NCBI GenBank assembly: GCA_030620515.1 | Contig: JAUXEM010000011.1 | Coordinates: 1 to 37,634 of the forward strand | Source: Salinivirgaceae bacterium | GTDB taxonomy: Bacteria > Bacteroidota > Bacteroidia > Bacteroidales > SZUA-534 | Length of the DNA stretch: 37,634 nt | Reading direction: 5' to 3' | Shown: positions 7,592 through 16,251 of the stretch, piece after piece | Position numbering within the stretch: position 1 is the first letter of the stretch | Layout: every line of letters begins with the position of its first letter | Program-made: the position numbers and the translations under genes | Notes under the pieces: generated by a model | The model's input: only the letters and a program-made list of their open reading frames with translations | Database searches by the model: none | Told to the model about the DNA's origin: nothing

Positions 7592-9517
7592 GCAAACCAC
7601 TACTTTTGTTCCTGTTTTGCCAATATGTTTTAAATCTTGAATTATTGGTTCAGGAATGCTATTGTATTTCTTTTGAAGAATCTTCATTCTTTGTTTAAAT
7701 ATCCCTGTTGCTTTTGATTTGTGCTTGGTGTCTTTGTTTTCTTGTGCAGAATTTATTCCAACCCCATTATCAGTAATTGTAATGGTAATTTGAGTTTCAG
7801 TTTCCGAAAAATCAAGGTTAATAATTCCATCTTTGTCAATGTTTTTTAGACCATGTTTTATTGAATTTTCCACAAAAGGTTGTAGCATCATTGGCGGTAT
7901 AAAAATAAATTCACTGTCAATTTCATCGGGTATGTTAATTATATATTCAAAAGTCGAATTCATTCTCATCTTTTCTAATTCTAAATAATTTTGAATTGTG
8001 CTTACTTCTTCTTCAAGAGAAATGCTTTCGGCATCTGAATTATTCAGTATAGATCGTGTAAGTGATGCAAAATTACCCATAAAAGCAGCAGCCTTTTTCG
8101 CATCATTTTTATACATATAGCTCTGAATACTTGCAAGGGCATTAAAAATAAAATGTGGGTTCATTTGCGAGAGCATAAGCTGCTGTTTTAATTTATCTTG
8201 TGTTAGCGATGCTTGACGTTTGCGCATTATTTGAACATAAATTCCCAAAACAATACTTATTAATAGAATAGATATTAATCCGATTCCTAGTTTTATACGC
8301 TGATTTTTATTCTTATTTTCAATAGACAATAGTTTTATTTGTTGTTCTTTTTTATTGGTTTCGTATTCAATTTCTAAAGATTGTAATTGTTGTGCATTTT
8401 TGTTGTTTAAAATGCTATCTTGGTATAAATGACTTTGTTGCAATGCGTTAATAGCGTTTTGCCAGTTAGCCGTTTTGTTGTATAACTCAAATAAGGCATC
8501 GTTTATTAAAATAATATTTTCGAATGAGTGAATTGCAAGCGCAATACCAATAGCTTTTTCTAAATAATATTCAGCACTATCGACTTGATTTATTTTCGTT
8601 TTAATTTTCCCTAAATAGGCATTGCATAAGGCTTGGTATCTAGTGTTTTTATTTTTATTATGCATGATTAATGCCTTACGAAAATACTTTTCAGCTTCTT
8701 CAATTTCGTTTAAAGCGTAATTAGCTTGTCCAATTAAATGATCTGACACTGCAAAGCCTCGTTTGCTACCCAACTTAACTAATAATTGTTTCGATGCAAC
8801 AAAATAGTGCATAGCCGAATCATTTTGGTTTTTTAAAAGAAACACCTCGCCCATTGAACCGTAATTATATGCAAGAGTTCGTTTGTCATCAATTTTTTTT
8901 GCTATTGCTGCCGATTTATTAAAATACAACATAGCTTGGTCAAACTCTTTTTGTACCACGTAAGTTGCTCCTAAACTATTCATTGTAAACGACGATATTT
9001 TTATTTCGCCTGTTGCTTCAGTTATTTTCAAAGCCTTATGGAAATACCTTATTGCTATTACATTTAAATCTTGCATTCGATACACCTGACCTAGATTATT
9101 GTAATTGTAGTATAGCTGTGTGCTGTCTTTTTTTTCAAGAGCCATACTTAATGAGAGATTGTGGTAATAGATTGAAGAGTCAAAAACAGAATTGAATCTG
9201 TACTGTAATCCAATTCTATCGTAAGCAATTATTTGTCCCTTATGGTATTCGTGTTTGCTGCATTTGTTTGCATAAATATGTAGCAAAGGCAAATATTCTT
9301 GTTTGAGTTTTCTTCTGTTTTTTATAATCGACAAATAAATTGCATCAAACTCCAATGTATCATTTTTATTACCAGTTAATAAATTGTGAAGACTGTCGGC
9401 TAGCAATGAATTATTTATTGGCAAATAAGCTTCTGTTTGACTTGTTTTACCGGTAAGGCTTAGTAAAAAAAAACTTAAAAATATTATTATGGGTAAAATA
9501 GTATTTTTAATATTCAT
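7571..9517 (-). CDS. TPR-containing LytS/YehU-type sensor histidine kinase
   Basis: A signal-like hydrophobic N-terminus (MNIKNTILPIIIFLSFFLLS) is followed by a periplasmic tetratricopeptide region (about 60-390; YNNLGQVYRMQD, YNYGSMGEVFLLK, CNAYLGKIKTKI are TPR-like). A single membrane helix lies at about 410-430, then a short coiled coil. The His_kinase domain carries MNPHFIFNALASIQSYMY, with phosphoacceptor His455. The ATPase part shows MLQPFVENSIKHGLKN and ITDNGVGI. This architecture is the standard partner of LytTR response regulators in Bacteroidota, and one lies immediately downstream. A consensus promoter ends about 30 nt before the ATG, which supports the start. The ligand sensed through the TPR domain cannot be deduced. 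Confidence 0.93.
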   Translation of the reverse strand: MNIKNTILPIIIFLSFFLLSLTGKTSQTEAYLPINNSLLADSLHNLLTGNKNDTLEFDAIYLSIIKNRRKLKQEYLPLLHIYANKCSKHEYHKGQIIAYDRIGLQYRFNSVFDSSIYYHNLSLSMALEKKDSTQLYYNYNNLGQVYRMQDLNVIAIRYFHKALKITEATGEIKISSFTMNSLGATYVVQKEFDQAMLYFNKSAAIAKKIDDKRTLAYNYGSMGEVFLLKNQNDSAMHYFVASKQLLVKLGSKRGFAVSDHLIGQANYALNEIEEAEKYFRKALIMHNKNKNTRYQALCNAYLGKIKTKINQVDSAEYYLEKAIGIALAIHSFENIILINDALFELYNKTANWQNAINALQQSHLYQDSILNNKNAQQLQSLEIEYETNKKEQQIKLLSIENKNKNQRIKLGIGLISILLISIVLGIYVQIMRKRQASLTQDKLKQQLMLSQMNPHFIFNALASIQSYMYKNDAKKAAAFMGNFASLTRSILNNSDAESISLEEEVSTIQNYLELEKMRMNSTFEYIINIPDEIDSEFIFIPPMMLQPFVENSIKHGLKNIDKDGIINLDFSETETQITITITDNGVGINSAQENKDTKHKSKATGIFKQRMKILQKKYNSIPEPIIQDLKHIGKTGTKVVVCLPIIME

Positions 9518-9548
9518 GTGGCAAGCTAATTAAGTGGTATGTGTTTGG

Positions 9549-9578
9549 CAAAGATAAGTGGAAAGCTCTTATTTGCAA
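9549..9578 (-). promoter_or_regulatory. Consensus Bacteroidota promoter of the LytTR-system kinase
   Basis: The minus strand reads TTG (9576-9578), 19 nt, then TATCTTTG (9549-9556). This is an exact match to TTG-N19-TAnnTTTG. The predicted start site leaves a leader of about 25 nt before the ATG at 9517. Confidence 0.75.
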
Positions 9579-9649
9579 TATTATCGATATCTAATATTTG
9601 CGGATTTGTGGTAACGCTTATTTACTGTGTTTATTTTTCTGTTACAGTT

Positions 9650-10018
9650 CGCCCGGTATGCCATAGCTGGCAAGCTAAGAAATAAATATTATAGTTCACG
9701 CTCTTACAGGGCTTGTGTTATGCGCAATGAATTCACCAAGGGCTATTGCCCTTGGCTGCTTGCTTATAGCCCTGCCTGCCGTCCTTTAGATTTACAATGT
9801 CATATTTTAAAAAAGAAAAATAATTACAAAGACTGATGATTATGATGAATAGATTTATTTTTTTGCAGGTAGGCTTTCAGTCTAAAAAAAGGCTTAAGGC
9901 CTTATAGCATCTACCCTGTGCAGCGCACAGGGTAATCTAAGAGTCTTAATAACAGGACTGTAAGGGCGTAAACCTTTCGTCTGCTTGACGGCTATGCCCT
10001 GAATGCTAAAGGTTTACC
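9650..10018. repeat. Cluster of near-perfect palindromes (REP-like or dead mobile element)
   Basis: No credible gene lies here, but hairpins are dense: TGCCA-TAGC-TGGCA (9659-9672); CCAAGGGC-TATT-GCCCTTGG (9736-9755); the palindrome TAAGGCCTTA (9895-9904); TACCCTGTGC-AGC-GCACAGGGTA (9912-9934, 10-bp stem); and GTAAACCTTT paired with AAAGGTTTAC (9968-9977 with 10008-10017), which encloses a smaller CGTC/GACG stem. Short, G+C-rich stems in an AT-rich intergenic region resemble repeats handled by REP-associated or IS200-like Y1 transposases, but no transposase gene is present. The 69-codon plus-strand ORF here is not credible. Confidence 0.6.
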
Positions 10019-10307
10019 TTAACAATAGTTCAGTAAGTTTTATAATGTATTGACAATCAAACTAGTGTAAAATATTGGTATTTTCTTATAAATATCTAAA
10101 ATTCAAATAATTACAATTTCACCTTTCTGTTGTTTACAGGTCTAACGGTCAATTACCTTTATGTAGGCTGTTTTATTTGGGTAGTTCTCGTAAATGAACT
10201 GATTACTGTCAGACTGGTTACTGCCTACTAAAACTGTATTGCATTCTTTATGTGAGTGGGTTTAATCTAAATTGAACGATTGTGTTCAATAATGATAAAT
10301 TCTTTTG
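10019..10307. other. Gene-free stretch before rlmD
   Basis: AT-rich sequence with no plausible coding region. A distant 6-nt pair GTAGGC/GCCTAC (10163-10168, 10223-10228) is too weak to call. The last bases lead into the rlmD promoter. Confidence 0.4.
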
Positions 10308-10315
10308 CATCTTTG
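10308..10315 (+). promoter_or_regulatory. rlmD: Putative -7 element of rlmD (CATCTTTG)
   Basis: CATCTTTG differs from TAnnTTTG at one position and lies 19 nt before the GTG start at 10335. It overlaps the TTG start used in the ORF track (10305), which therefore cannot be the start of the protein made from this promoter. The -33 element is weak. Confidence 0.45.
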
Positions 10316-10334
10316 CAAAAAAAAATATAGTAAG

Positions 10335-11741
10335 GTGGGACGAAGAAAGAAGAATAATCCGTTTATAGAGAAAGTGCTTATTGAGGATGTTGCTGCAGAA
10401 GGTAAGGCAATTGCAAAGTATAACGATTGTGTCGTTTTTGTTCCCTATGTAATTCCGGGTGATGTGGTTGACTTGCAAGTTACTAAAAAACGTAAAAGCT
10501 ATATGGAAGCCCGAGTGGAAAAAATACATGTTTTTTCGAAAGATAGGGTAGATGCTTTTTGCGAACATTATGGAACTTGTGGAGGATGTAAATGGCAAAT
10601 TCTGCCTTATGAACTTCAGTTAAAACACAAACACCAGCAAGTTAAAGATGCGTTAACAAGGATTGGGAAAGTAGAATTGCCTGAATTTGAACCAATATTG
10701 GGGAGCGAAAAAACACAATATTATAGAAATAAATTAGAATTTACCTTTTCTTGTAAGCGTTGGTTAACAAAAGAGGAAATGGGTAGCGATATTCAAGATA
10801 TGGATGCGCTAGGTTTTCATATACCCAAGTTATTCGATAAAATTATTGATGTTAAGCATTGCTATTTACAACCAGAACCTAGTAATAAAATACGCTTGGC
10901 AATAAAAGAATTTGCAAAGGATAATAATTACAGTTTTTATAATCAACGTGCAAATGAAGGCTTTTTACGTAATGTAATTATTCGTACTACTTCAACTAAC
11001 GAGGTTATGGTTATAGTAGTTTTTGGTTCAAATAAAGCTGAAGAAATAAATAGTTTACTTGAACATTTAAAAGTGAAATTTGAAAATGAATTAAGCTCTT
11101 TACTTTACGTGATTAATGAAAAACCAAACGATACAATAGGGGATCAAGAAATACTCCATTATTATGGAGCCAATGAAATTTATGAAGAGATGGAAGGACT
11201 TAAATTTAAAATTGGTCCAAAATCGTTTTATCAAACAAATTCTGAACAAGCTTATCAATTATATTCAATAGTACGCAATTTTGCCGAATTAACAGGCAAA
11301 GAATTAGTTTACGATTTATATACCGGAACAGGAACAATAGCTTGTTTTATTGCTAATAGAGCAGAAAAAGTTATTGGTGTTGAGTATGTTGAAGATGCAG
11401 TTGTTGATGCTCGCAGTAATGCTGAATCGAACAAGGTTAATAATGCAACATTCTATGCTGGAGATATGAAAGATGTATTGAATGATGAGTTTATTAAAAA
11501 TAATGGAACTCCCGATGTAATTATAACAGATCCACCACGCGCAGGAATGCATACTTCAGTTGTGGAAACCATATTACGATGCTCGCCCCAGCGGATAGTA
11601 TATGTGAGCTGTAATCCAGCAACGCAGGCACGTGATATAGAGTTGCTTAGTAGTAGGTACAAAGTGGCTAAAGTTCAACCCGTAGATATGTTTCCACATA
11701 CGCATCATGTAGAGAATGTAGTCTTACTTGAAAAGGCTTAA
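10335..11741 (+). CDS. rlmD: 23S rRNA (uracil-5-)-methyltransferase RlmD-like
   Basis: I start the protein at GTG 10335 (MGRRKKNNPFIEK), the usual N-terminus of Bacteroidota members; the ORF-track TTG lies in the promoter. The enzyme transfers a methyl group from S-adenosylmethionine to C5 of a uridine in 23S rRNA. An N-terminal TRAM RNA-binding domain (about 5-65) is followed by the [4Fe-4S] ligands Cys76, Cys82, Cys85 (CEHYGTCGGC) and Cys176. The C-terminal methyltransferase has YDLYTGTGTIACF for cofactor binding, DPPRAGMH, and the catalytic Cys426 in YVSCNP. TRAM plus the cluster cysteines favour RlmD over TrmA, but the exact uridine (or a dual-specific RlmCD-like role) cannot be told from sequence. 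It is followed by a Crp/Fnr gene with its own promoter element. Confidence 0.9.
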   Translation: MGRRKKNNPFIEKVLIEDVAAEGKAIAKYNDCVVFVPYVIPGDVVDLQVTKKRKSYMEARVEKIHVFSKDRVDAFCEHYGTCGGCKWQILPYELQLKHKHQQVKDALTRIGKVELPEFEPILGSEKTQYYRNKLEFTFSCKRWLTKEEMGSDIQDMDALGFHIPKLFDKIIDVKHCYLQPEPSNKIRLAIKEFAKDNNYSFYNQRANEGFLRNVIIRTTSTNEVMVIVVFGSNKAEEINSLLEHLKVKFENELSSLLYVINEKPNDTIGDQEILHYYGANEIYEEMEGLKFKIGPKSFYQTNSEQAYQLYSIVRNFAELTGKELVYDLYTGTGTIACFIANRAEKVIGVEYVEDAVVDARSNAESNKVNNATFYAGDMKDVLNDEFIKNNGTPDVIITDPPRAGMHTSVVETILRCSPQRIVYVSCNPATQARDIELLSSRYKVAKVQPVDMFPHTHHVENVVLLEKA

Positions 11742-11794
11742 TATAAGCCATTAAATAATGGTGTTTTTATAGTTATAATGTGATTAAGTTTTTA

Positions 11795-11802
11795 TATTTT
11801 TG
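11795..11802 (+). promoter_or_regulatory. Putative -7 element of the Crp/Fnr gene (TATTTTTG)
   Basis: An exact TAnnTTTG match 37 nt upstream of the ATG at 11840. No clear TTG is present at -33. Confidence 0.4.
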
Positions 11803-11839
11803 TCCATTAATATGTTTTTCAGCATAATAGTGAAGTGAT

Positions 11840-12541
11840 ATGATTCAAAAAAATATTGATTGCGAAAAATGTTTTGCAAGTCCAGATGCCATTTTTTCTT
11901 TGTTGACACCCGAAGAGCTTGAGTATGTAAAAAAGCATCATTCATGTGCATATTATAAGAAAAATGATATTCTTTTTAAAGAGGGCGATGAGCCAATAGG
12001 TTTATTGATGTTAAGCGATGGTAAGATTAAGGTTTTTAGAGAGGGTGTTGGCAGGCGCGAACAGATTGTTCGTATGGTAAAGCCTTTCGGTTTAATGGGC
12101 TTTAGGGGCTTATTTGCCACTGAAAACCATATTGCAACTGCCGTGGCCTTGGAAGATACTGTGATTTGTATTGTTGACAAAGACGACTTAATGAAATTGA
12201 TTCGTGAAAATAGCAATTTTGCTATTGGAATTATTCAAGCGTTAGCAACTGAGTTGGGTTTTTCTAATAGAAGAACCGTAGCATTAACTCAAAAGCATAT
12301 TAGAGGTCGTTTAGCCGAATCCCTACTTTTTTTAAAAGATACTTATGGTTTGGAGGATGATGATGCAACAATAAAAATATATTTATCGCGTGAGGATATT
12401 GCTAACTTGTCGAACATGACAACATCGAATGCTATTCGAACATTATCAACATTTGCAAGTGAAGAAGTGATATCAATTAGCGGAAGGAAAATAAAAATTA
12501 TTGATTTGAAGAAATTAGAGCGAATAAGTGCTTTAGGATAA
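11840..12541 (+). CDS. Crp/Fnr-family transcription regulator with FNR-like cysteines
   Basis: The 233-residue protein has a cyclic-nucleotide-binding-type beta-barrel (about 20-120; ILFKEGDEPIGLLMLSDGKIKVF), a dimer helix, and a winged helix (about 155-225; LSREDIANLSNMTTSNAIRTL). It contains Cys8, Cys11, Cys36 and Cys110. Cys110, in EDTVICIV, falls at the position of E. coli FNR Cys122 (ETSMVCEI), and the Cys11-Cys110 spacing of 99 equals FNR Cys23-Cys122. The third cysteine is displaced, at 36. This invites a redox or oxygen-sensing role through a metal cluster but does not prove it. In the recognition helix, SNAIR replaces the VETISR of FNR, so an FNR TTGAT site should not be assumed. A strong terminator follows directly. 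Upstream neighbour is rlmD. Confidence 0.9.
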   Translation: MIQKNIDCEKCFASPDAIFSLLTPEELEYVKKHHSCAYYKKNDILFKEGDEPIGLLMLSDGKIKVFREGVGRREQIVRMVKPFGLMGFRGLFATENHIATAVALEDTVICIVDKDDLMKLIRENSNFAIGIIQALATELGFSNRRTVALTQKHIRGRLAESLLFLKDTYGLEDDDATIKIYLSREDIANLSNMTTSNAIRTLSTFASEEVISISGRKIKIIDLKKLERISALG

Positions 12542-12544
12542 GAT

Positions 12545-12573
12545 AAATAGCTCTTGAGAAAGAGCTATTTTTT
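12545..12573 (+). terminator. Rho-independent terminator after the Crp/Fnr gene
   Basis: An 11-bp stem (AAATAGCTCTT / AAGAGCTATTT) with loop GAGA runs into a T tract (six consecutive T at 12568-12573). It begins 4 bp after the stop codon. Confidence 0.9.
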
Positions 12574-12712
12574 ATTGCATGTATCAAGGTTTTGTATAAG
12601 ATGGGTGCTTTTATAAAGGTATTTCCAAAAGAGGAAATTATATTTTTCACCTTTTGTTATATATTTTAGGAGTTAAGTATCTAAATTTAATATGTTTTAA
12701 CTATTTTAGCCG

Positions 12713-12720
12713 TATTTTTG
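12713..12720 (+). promoter_or_regulatory. purH: Putative -7 element of the purH-mre operon (TATTTTTG)
   Basis: Exact TAnnTTTG match 28 nt upstream of the purH ATG and the only good candidate between the preceding terminator and purH. It probably drives the whole purH-mreBCD-mrdA-rodA run, since later genes are spaced 0-33 nt apart or overlap. The -33 region lacks a clean TTG. Confidence 0.5.
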
Positions 12721-12748
12721 TGCTGAATTTTCAAGCTAGAGGAATTTA

Positions 12749-14335
12749 ATGAATAAGAGAATTAAAAATGCCTTAATATCAGTTTATCATAAAGATAATC
12801 TTGATAAAATTGTAAAGGAATTGAATGAGTTAGGAGTTAATCTAATTTCTACAGGAGGGACGTATGATTTTATCGAAAAATTAAATATTCCTGTTAAAGC
12901 TGTAGAGGAATTAACTACATACCCATCTATTCTAGGAGGAAGAGTAAAGACATTGCATCCAAAAGTATTTGGTGGCATTTTAGCTCGTCGCGATAATGAA
13001 AGTGATATTAAGCAATTGGACGAATATGCTATTGATGAAATAGATTTAGTAATTGTTGACTTATATCCTTTTGAAGAAACGGTTAAAAGCGACGCATCTG
13101 AATCTGATATTATTGAGAAAATTGATATAGGAGGAATATCTCTTATACGTGGTGCTGCTAAAAATTTTAACGATGTGCTTATTGTAAGTTCAATGCAGCA
13201 GTACGATGAATTTTATGAAATGCTGCTTGCGCAAAATGGAGAGACAACACTTAAACAACGTAGTAAATTTGCTAAAGATGCATTTAATATTTCGTCGCAT
13301 TACGATACGGCTATTTTTAATTATTTTGCAGCAGACGAAAATCTTGTTGAAGAAAAGATCGAATTATCAAACGGTAGCGTGTTAAGGTATGGTGAAAATC
13401 CACAACAGGAAGCCACAATTTATAAAATAAACAATTCACAATTAACTAATACACTTGCTAACGCTAAGGTTTTGCAAGGTAAAGTATTATCATATAACAA
13501 TATGTTAGATGCCGATGCTGCTTGGAAATCGTGCAGCGATGCATATCATGCAGTTTCAGGAATCGATAATAAAGTTGCAGTATCAGTTGTTAAGCATCTT
13601 AATCCTTGTGGATTAGCTGTTTCTAATGATGTTAAAAAATCATTAGAGCTTGCATGGGCTGGCGATCCAATATCTGCTTTTGGTGGTATAATAGGTTTCA
13701 CTGCTGAAATTACAGCTGAAATAGCAGATTGGTTTACCGATAAATTTATCGAAATAATTATAGCTCCATCATTTACAGATGAAGCAAAACAAATACTCGC
13801 GAGGAAAAAGAATTTGCGAGTCTTGGAAACGCCTGTTAAGCCAGAAATTACTGGTGAAAAATTATATCGTTCGGTTAATGGTGCAATACTTGTGCAGGAT
13901 GAAGACGAGGGTATGGACCTTGAGTACAAGGCGGTTACTAAAAAATCGTTTAGCGATAAACAATTAGATCTTGCAAAATTTGGAACACAAGCATGCAAGC
14001 ATTTAAAGAGTAATGCCATTGCTTTAGTTTCGCAAAATACAGATGGTTCTTATTGGTTAACGGGAGCTGGAATGGGTCAGCCTAACAGACTGGATAGTTT
14101 ACGTTGGTTAACAATTCCTCGATTTGAGCAAAAAAATAATTTGAATATTCAGGAAGCTGTACTTATTTCAGACGCATTTTTCCCATTTAAGGATAGTGTT
14201 GAGGTAGCCAATGAATACGGAATAAAATATATTGTTGAGCCAGGTGGAAGTATAAGAGACGAAGATGTAATATCTGCTTGTGATGAGTTTGGTATTGCTA
14301 TGGTATTTACTGGCAAAAGACATTTTAAACATTAA
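12749..14335 (+). CDS. purH: Bifunctional AICAR formyltransferase / IMP cyclohydrolase
   Basis: PurH catalyses the last two steps of de novo IMP synthesis: formylation of AICAR with 10-formyl-tetrahydrofolate, then ring closure. The N-terminal MGS-like cyclohydrolase domain (about 1-135) shows ALISVYHK, LISTGGTYDFI, GGRVKTLHPKVFGGIL and VDLYPFEETV. The AICARFT domain (about 140-528) shows RYGENPQQEA, SVVKHLNPCGLAVS with the catalytic Lys-His pair, GDPISAFGG and the C-terminal FPFKDSVEVANEYGIKYIVEPGGS. At 528 residues it is full length. It is the first gene of a run with the cell-shape genes, only 26 bp before mreB, an arrangement common in Bacteroidota. The ATG is preceded by a modest AGAGGAA. 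Confidence 0.97.
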   Translation: MNKRIKNALISVYHKDNLDKIVKELNELGVNLISTGGTYDFIEKLNIPVKAVEELTTYPSILGGRVKTLHPKVFGGILARRDNESDIKQLDEYAIDEIDLVIVDLYPFEETVKSDASESDIIEKIDIGGISLIRGAAKNFNDVLIVSSMQQYDEFYEMLLAQNGETTLKQRSKFAKDAFNISSHYDTAIFNYFAADENLVEEKIELSNGSVLRYGENPQQEATIYKINNSQLTNTLANAKVLQGKVLSYNNMLDADAAWKSCSDAYHAVSGIDNKVAVSVVKHLNPCGLAVSNDVKKSLELAWAGDPISAFGGIIGFTAEITAEIADWFTDKFIEIIIAPSFTDEAKQILARKKNLRVLETPVKPEITGEKLYRSVNGAILVQDEDEGMDLEYKAVTKKSFSDKQLDLAKFGTQACKHLKSNAIALVSQNTDGSYWLTGAGMGQPNRLDSLRWLTIPRFEQKNNLNIQEAVLISDAFFPFKDSVEVANEYGIKYIVEPGGSIRDEDVISACDEFGIAMVFTGKRHFKH

Positions 14336-14361
14336 TATACAAGTATAACATTATTAGATAC

Positions 14362-15387
14362 ATGGGACTTTTTTCATTTTTAACGCAAGAAATTGCAATT
14401 GACCTAGGAACAGCAAATACAATTATTATTCATAATGATAAAATTGTTGTTGATGAGCCTTCGATTGTGGCTGTTGATGCAAGTACTCAAAAACTTATTG
14501 CAATAGGCGAAAGAGCTCGTCAAATGCATGGTAAAACACACGAAAATATAAGAACTATTCGTCCATTACGCGACGGAGTAATTGCTGATTTTGATGCTGC
14601 TGAGAAGATGATTCGAGGTATGATTAAAATGATTAATAACAATAAAACACAGCTTTTTAGCCCAGCTCTTAAAATAGTAATTTGTATTCCATCTGGTTCT
14701 ACCGAGGTTGAAATTAGAGCGGTTCGTGATTCATCGGAGCATGCAGGAGGACGCGAGGTGTTAATGATTTGGGAGCCAATGGCAGCAGCTATTGGAATGG
14801 GAGTTGACGTTGAAGCCCCTGAAGGAAGCATGGTTGTTGATATAGGTGGTGGTACTACTGAAATTGCAGTAATTTCATTGGGTGGTATTGTTTCAAATCA
14901 GTCTATACGTATTGCTGGCGATGATTTAACTGCTGATATCCGTGAATACATGCGTCATCAACATAACATTAAAATTGGGGAAAGAACTGCCGAAGATATT
15001 AAAATAAATGTTGGTTCGGCATTGCCTGATTTAGAGGATCCACCGGCAGATTATATCGTTAGAGGACCTCATCAAATGACAGCACTTCCCATGGATATTC
15101 CTGTATCTTACCAAGAAATTGCACATTGCTTAGATCGTTCTATTAGTAAAATTGAGGCAGCAATATTAGTTACACTTGAACATACGCCACCTGAGTTATA
15201 CACCGATATATATGAAAAAGGAATCTTTTTAGCCGGAGGTGGTGCATTGCTTAGAGGACTTGCCAGAAGATTGCAAGAGAAAACAAGAATTCCATTTCAT
15301 GTAGCTGAGGATCCTTTACACGCAGTTGCACGGGGAACTGGTATTGCGTTAAAGAACTCAGACAAGTTTTCGTTCTTAATCAAATAA
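14362..15387 (+). CDS. mreB: Rod-shape actin homologue MreB
   Basis: MreB forms ATP-dependent membrane-associated filaments that position lateral cell-wall synthesis. The N-terminus has the actin-fold phosphate-1 loop AIDLGTANTIIIHNDK, the middle has phosphate-2 VVDIGGGTTEIAVISLGG, and the C-terminal adenosine motif is IFLAGGGALLRGL. Length (341) is standard. The N-terminal MGLFSFL is a short hydrophobic stretch compatible with membrane contact. It sits between purH and mreC (33-bp gap), with all genes on the same strand. Confidence 0.97.
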   Translation: MGLFSFLTQEIAIDLGTANTIIIHNDKIVVDEPSIVAVDASTQKLIAIGERARQMHGKTHENIRTIRPLRDGVIADFDAAEKMIRGMIKMINNNKTQLFSPALKIVICIPSGSTEVEIRAVRDSSEHAGGREVLMIWEPMAAAIGMGVDVEAPEGSMVVDIGGGTTEIAVISLGGIVSNQSIRIAGDDLTADIREYMRHQHNIKIGERTAEDIKINVGSALPDLEDPPADYIVRGPHQMTALPMDIPVSYQEIAHCLDRSISKIEAAILVTLEHTPPELYTDIYEKGIFLAGGGALLRGLARRLQEKTRIPFHVAEDPLHAVARGTGIALKNSDKFSFLIK

Positions 15388-15420
15388 TTATACATGGCAT
15401 TCTAAAAGAATAATTCTAAT

Positions 15421-16251
15421 ATGAGAAGTTTAATAGACTTTATTTATAAATACCATTATTTTATATTATTTATCCTTTTAGAGTGCCTTTCTGTTTTTTT
15501 AGTAATACAGTATAATAATTATCAGCACTCCTCGTTTATTAATTCTTCAAATAATGTTTCAGGAAATGTTTATAATTCTTTGTATGGAGTTACGCAGTAT
15601 TTTGAATTAAAAGCAAAGAACGACGAGCTTGTTAATAAATTAGTTAGTTATCATAATCAGAATAAAAAGGCTTATAAAAGCAATAATGTAACTCTTTCTG
15701 AACTATATGACTCAATTTATATCCAGCAATTTGAGCACGTAGAAGCGAATGTAATTAACAATTCAGTTAATAAACAAAATAATTACCTGACCCTTAATAG
15801 AGGATTAAAACACGGGGTTAGTAAAGGTATGGCTGTGGTTTCCCAATATGGGGTTGTTGGGATTGTTAAAGATGTATCTGAAAATTATGCATCAGTAATA
15901 AGCATTTTGAACCAAAATTTGAAAATTAGTGCCATGGTAAAAAAGAATAATTATTTTGGCACCCTTCAATGGGAGGGAGGTAGTTACCAATATACCACTC
16001 TTTATGATTTACCTAACCATATTTCATTACAAAAAGGCGATACAATTATAACTAGTGGCTATTCAGCAGTATTCCCCAAAGGAGAATTGTTAGGAATAGT
16101 TAATAAAGTACAACAAAGAGATGGAGGGGAATTTCTTTATGTCCAAGTAAAGTTTACTGAAGACTTTAAGAAATTAACAAATGTGTTTGTTGTCAAAAAT
16201 CTACTTAAAGATGAGCAAATTGCTCTGGAAAGGAGTTCTTTAAATGATTAA
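15421..16251 (+). CDS. mreC: Rod-shape-determining protein MreC
   Basis: MreC links the cytoplasmic MreB filament to the periplasmic PBP2/RodA machine and activates PBP2. The protein has one N-terminal membrane helix (about 13-30, YHYFILFILLECLSVFLVI), a short coiled-coil-prone segment (about 55-90) and the periplasmic double beta-barrel, with GLKHGVSKGMAVVSQYGVVG and GDTIITSGYSAVFPKG being typical. At 276 residues it is normal for Bacteroidota. Its last 8 nt overlap the start of mreD, which suggests translational coupling. Confidence 0.93.
   Translation: MRSLIDFIYKYHYFILFILLECLSVFLVIQYNNYQHSSFINSSNNVSGNVYNSLYGVTQYFELKAKNDELVNKLVSYHNQNKKAYKSNNVTLSELYDSIYIQQFEHVEANVINNSVNKQNNYLTLNRGLKHGVSKGMAVVSQYGVVGIVKDVSENYASVISILNQNLKISAMVKKNNYFGTLQWEGGSYQYTTLYDLPNHISLQKGDTIITSGYSAVFPKGELLGIVNKVQQRDGGEFLYVQVKFTEDFKKLTNVFVVKNLLKDEQIALERSSLND

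Noticed and set aside
9627-9836. 69-codon plus-strand ORF in the palindrome cluster
   Set aside because: It runs through several palindromes, is cysteine- and arginine-rich without a family pattern, and has no promoter or ribosome site.
13546-14019. 157-codon minus-strand ORF inside purH
   Set aside because: Antisense to conserved AICARFT sequence; no family resemblance.
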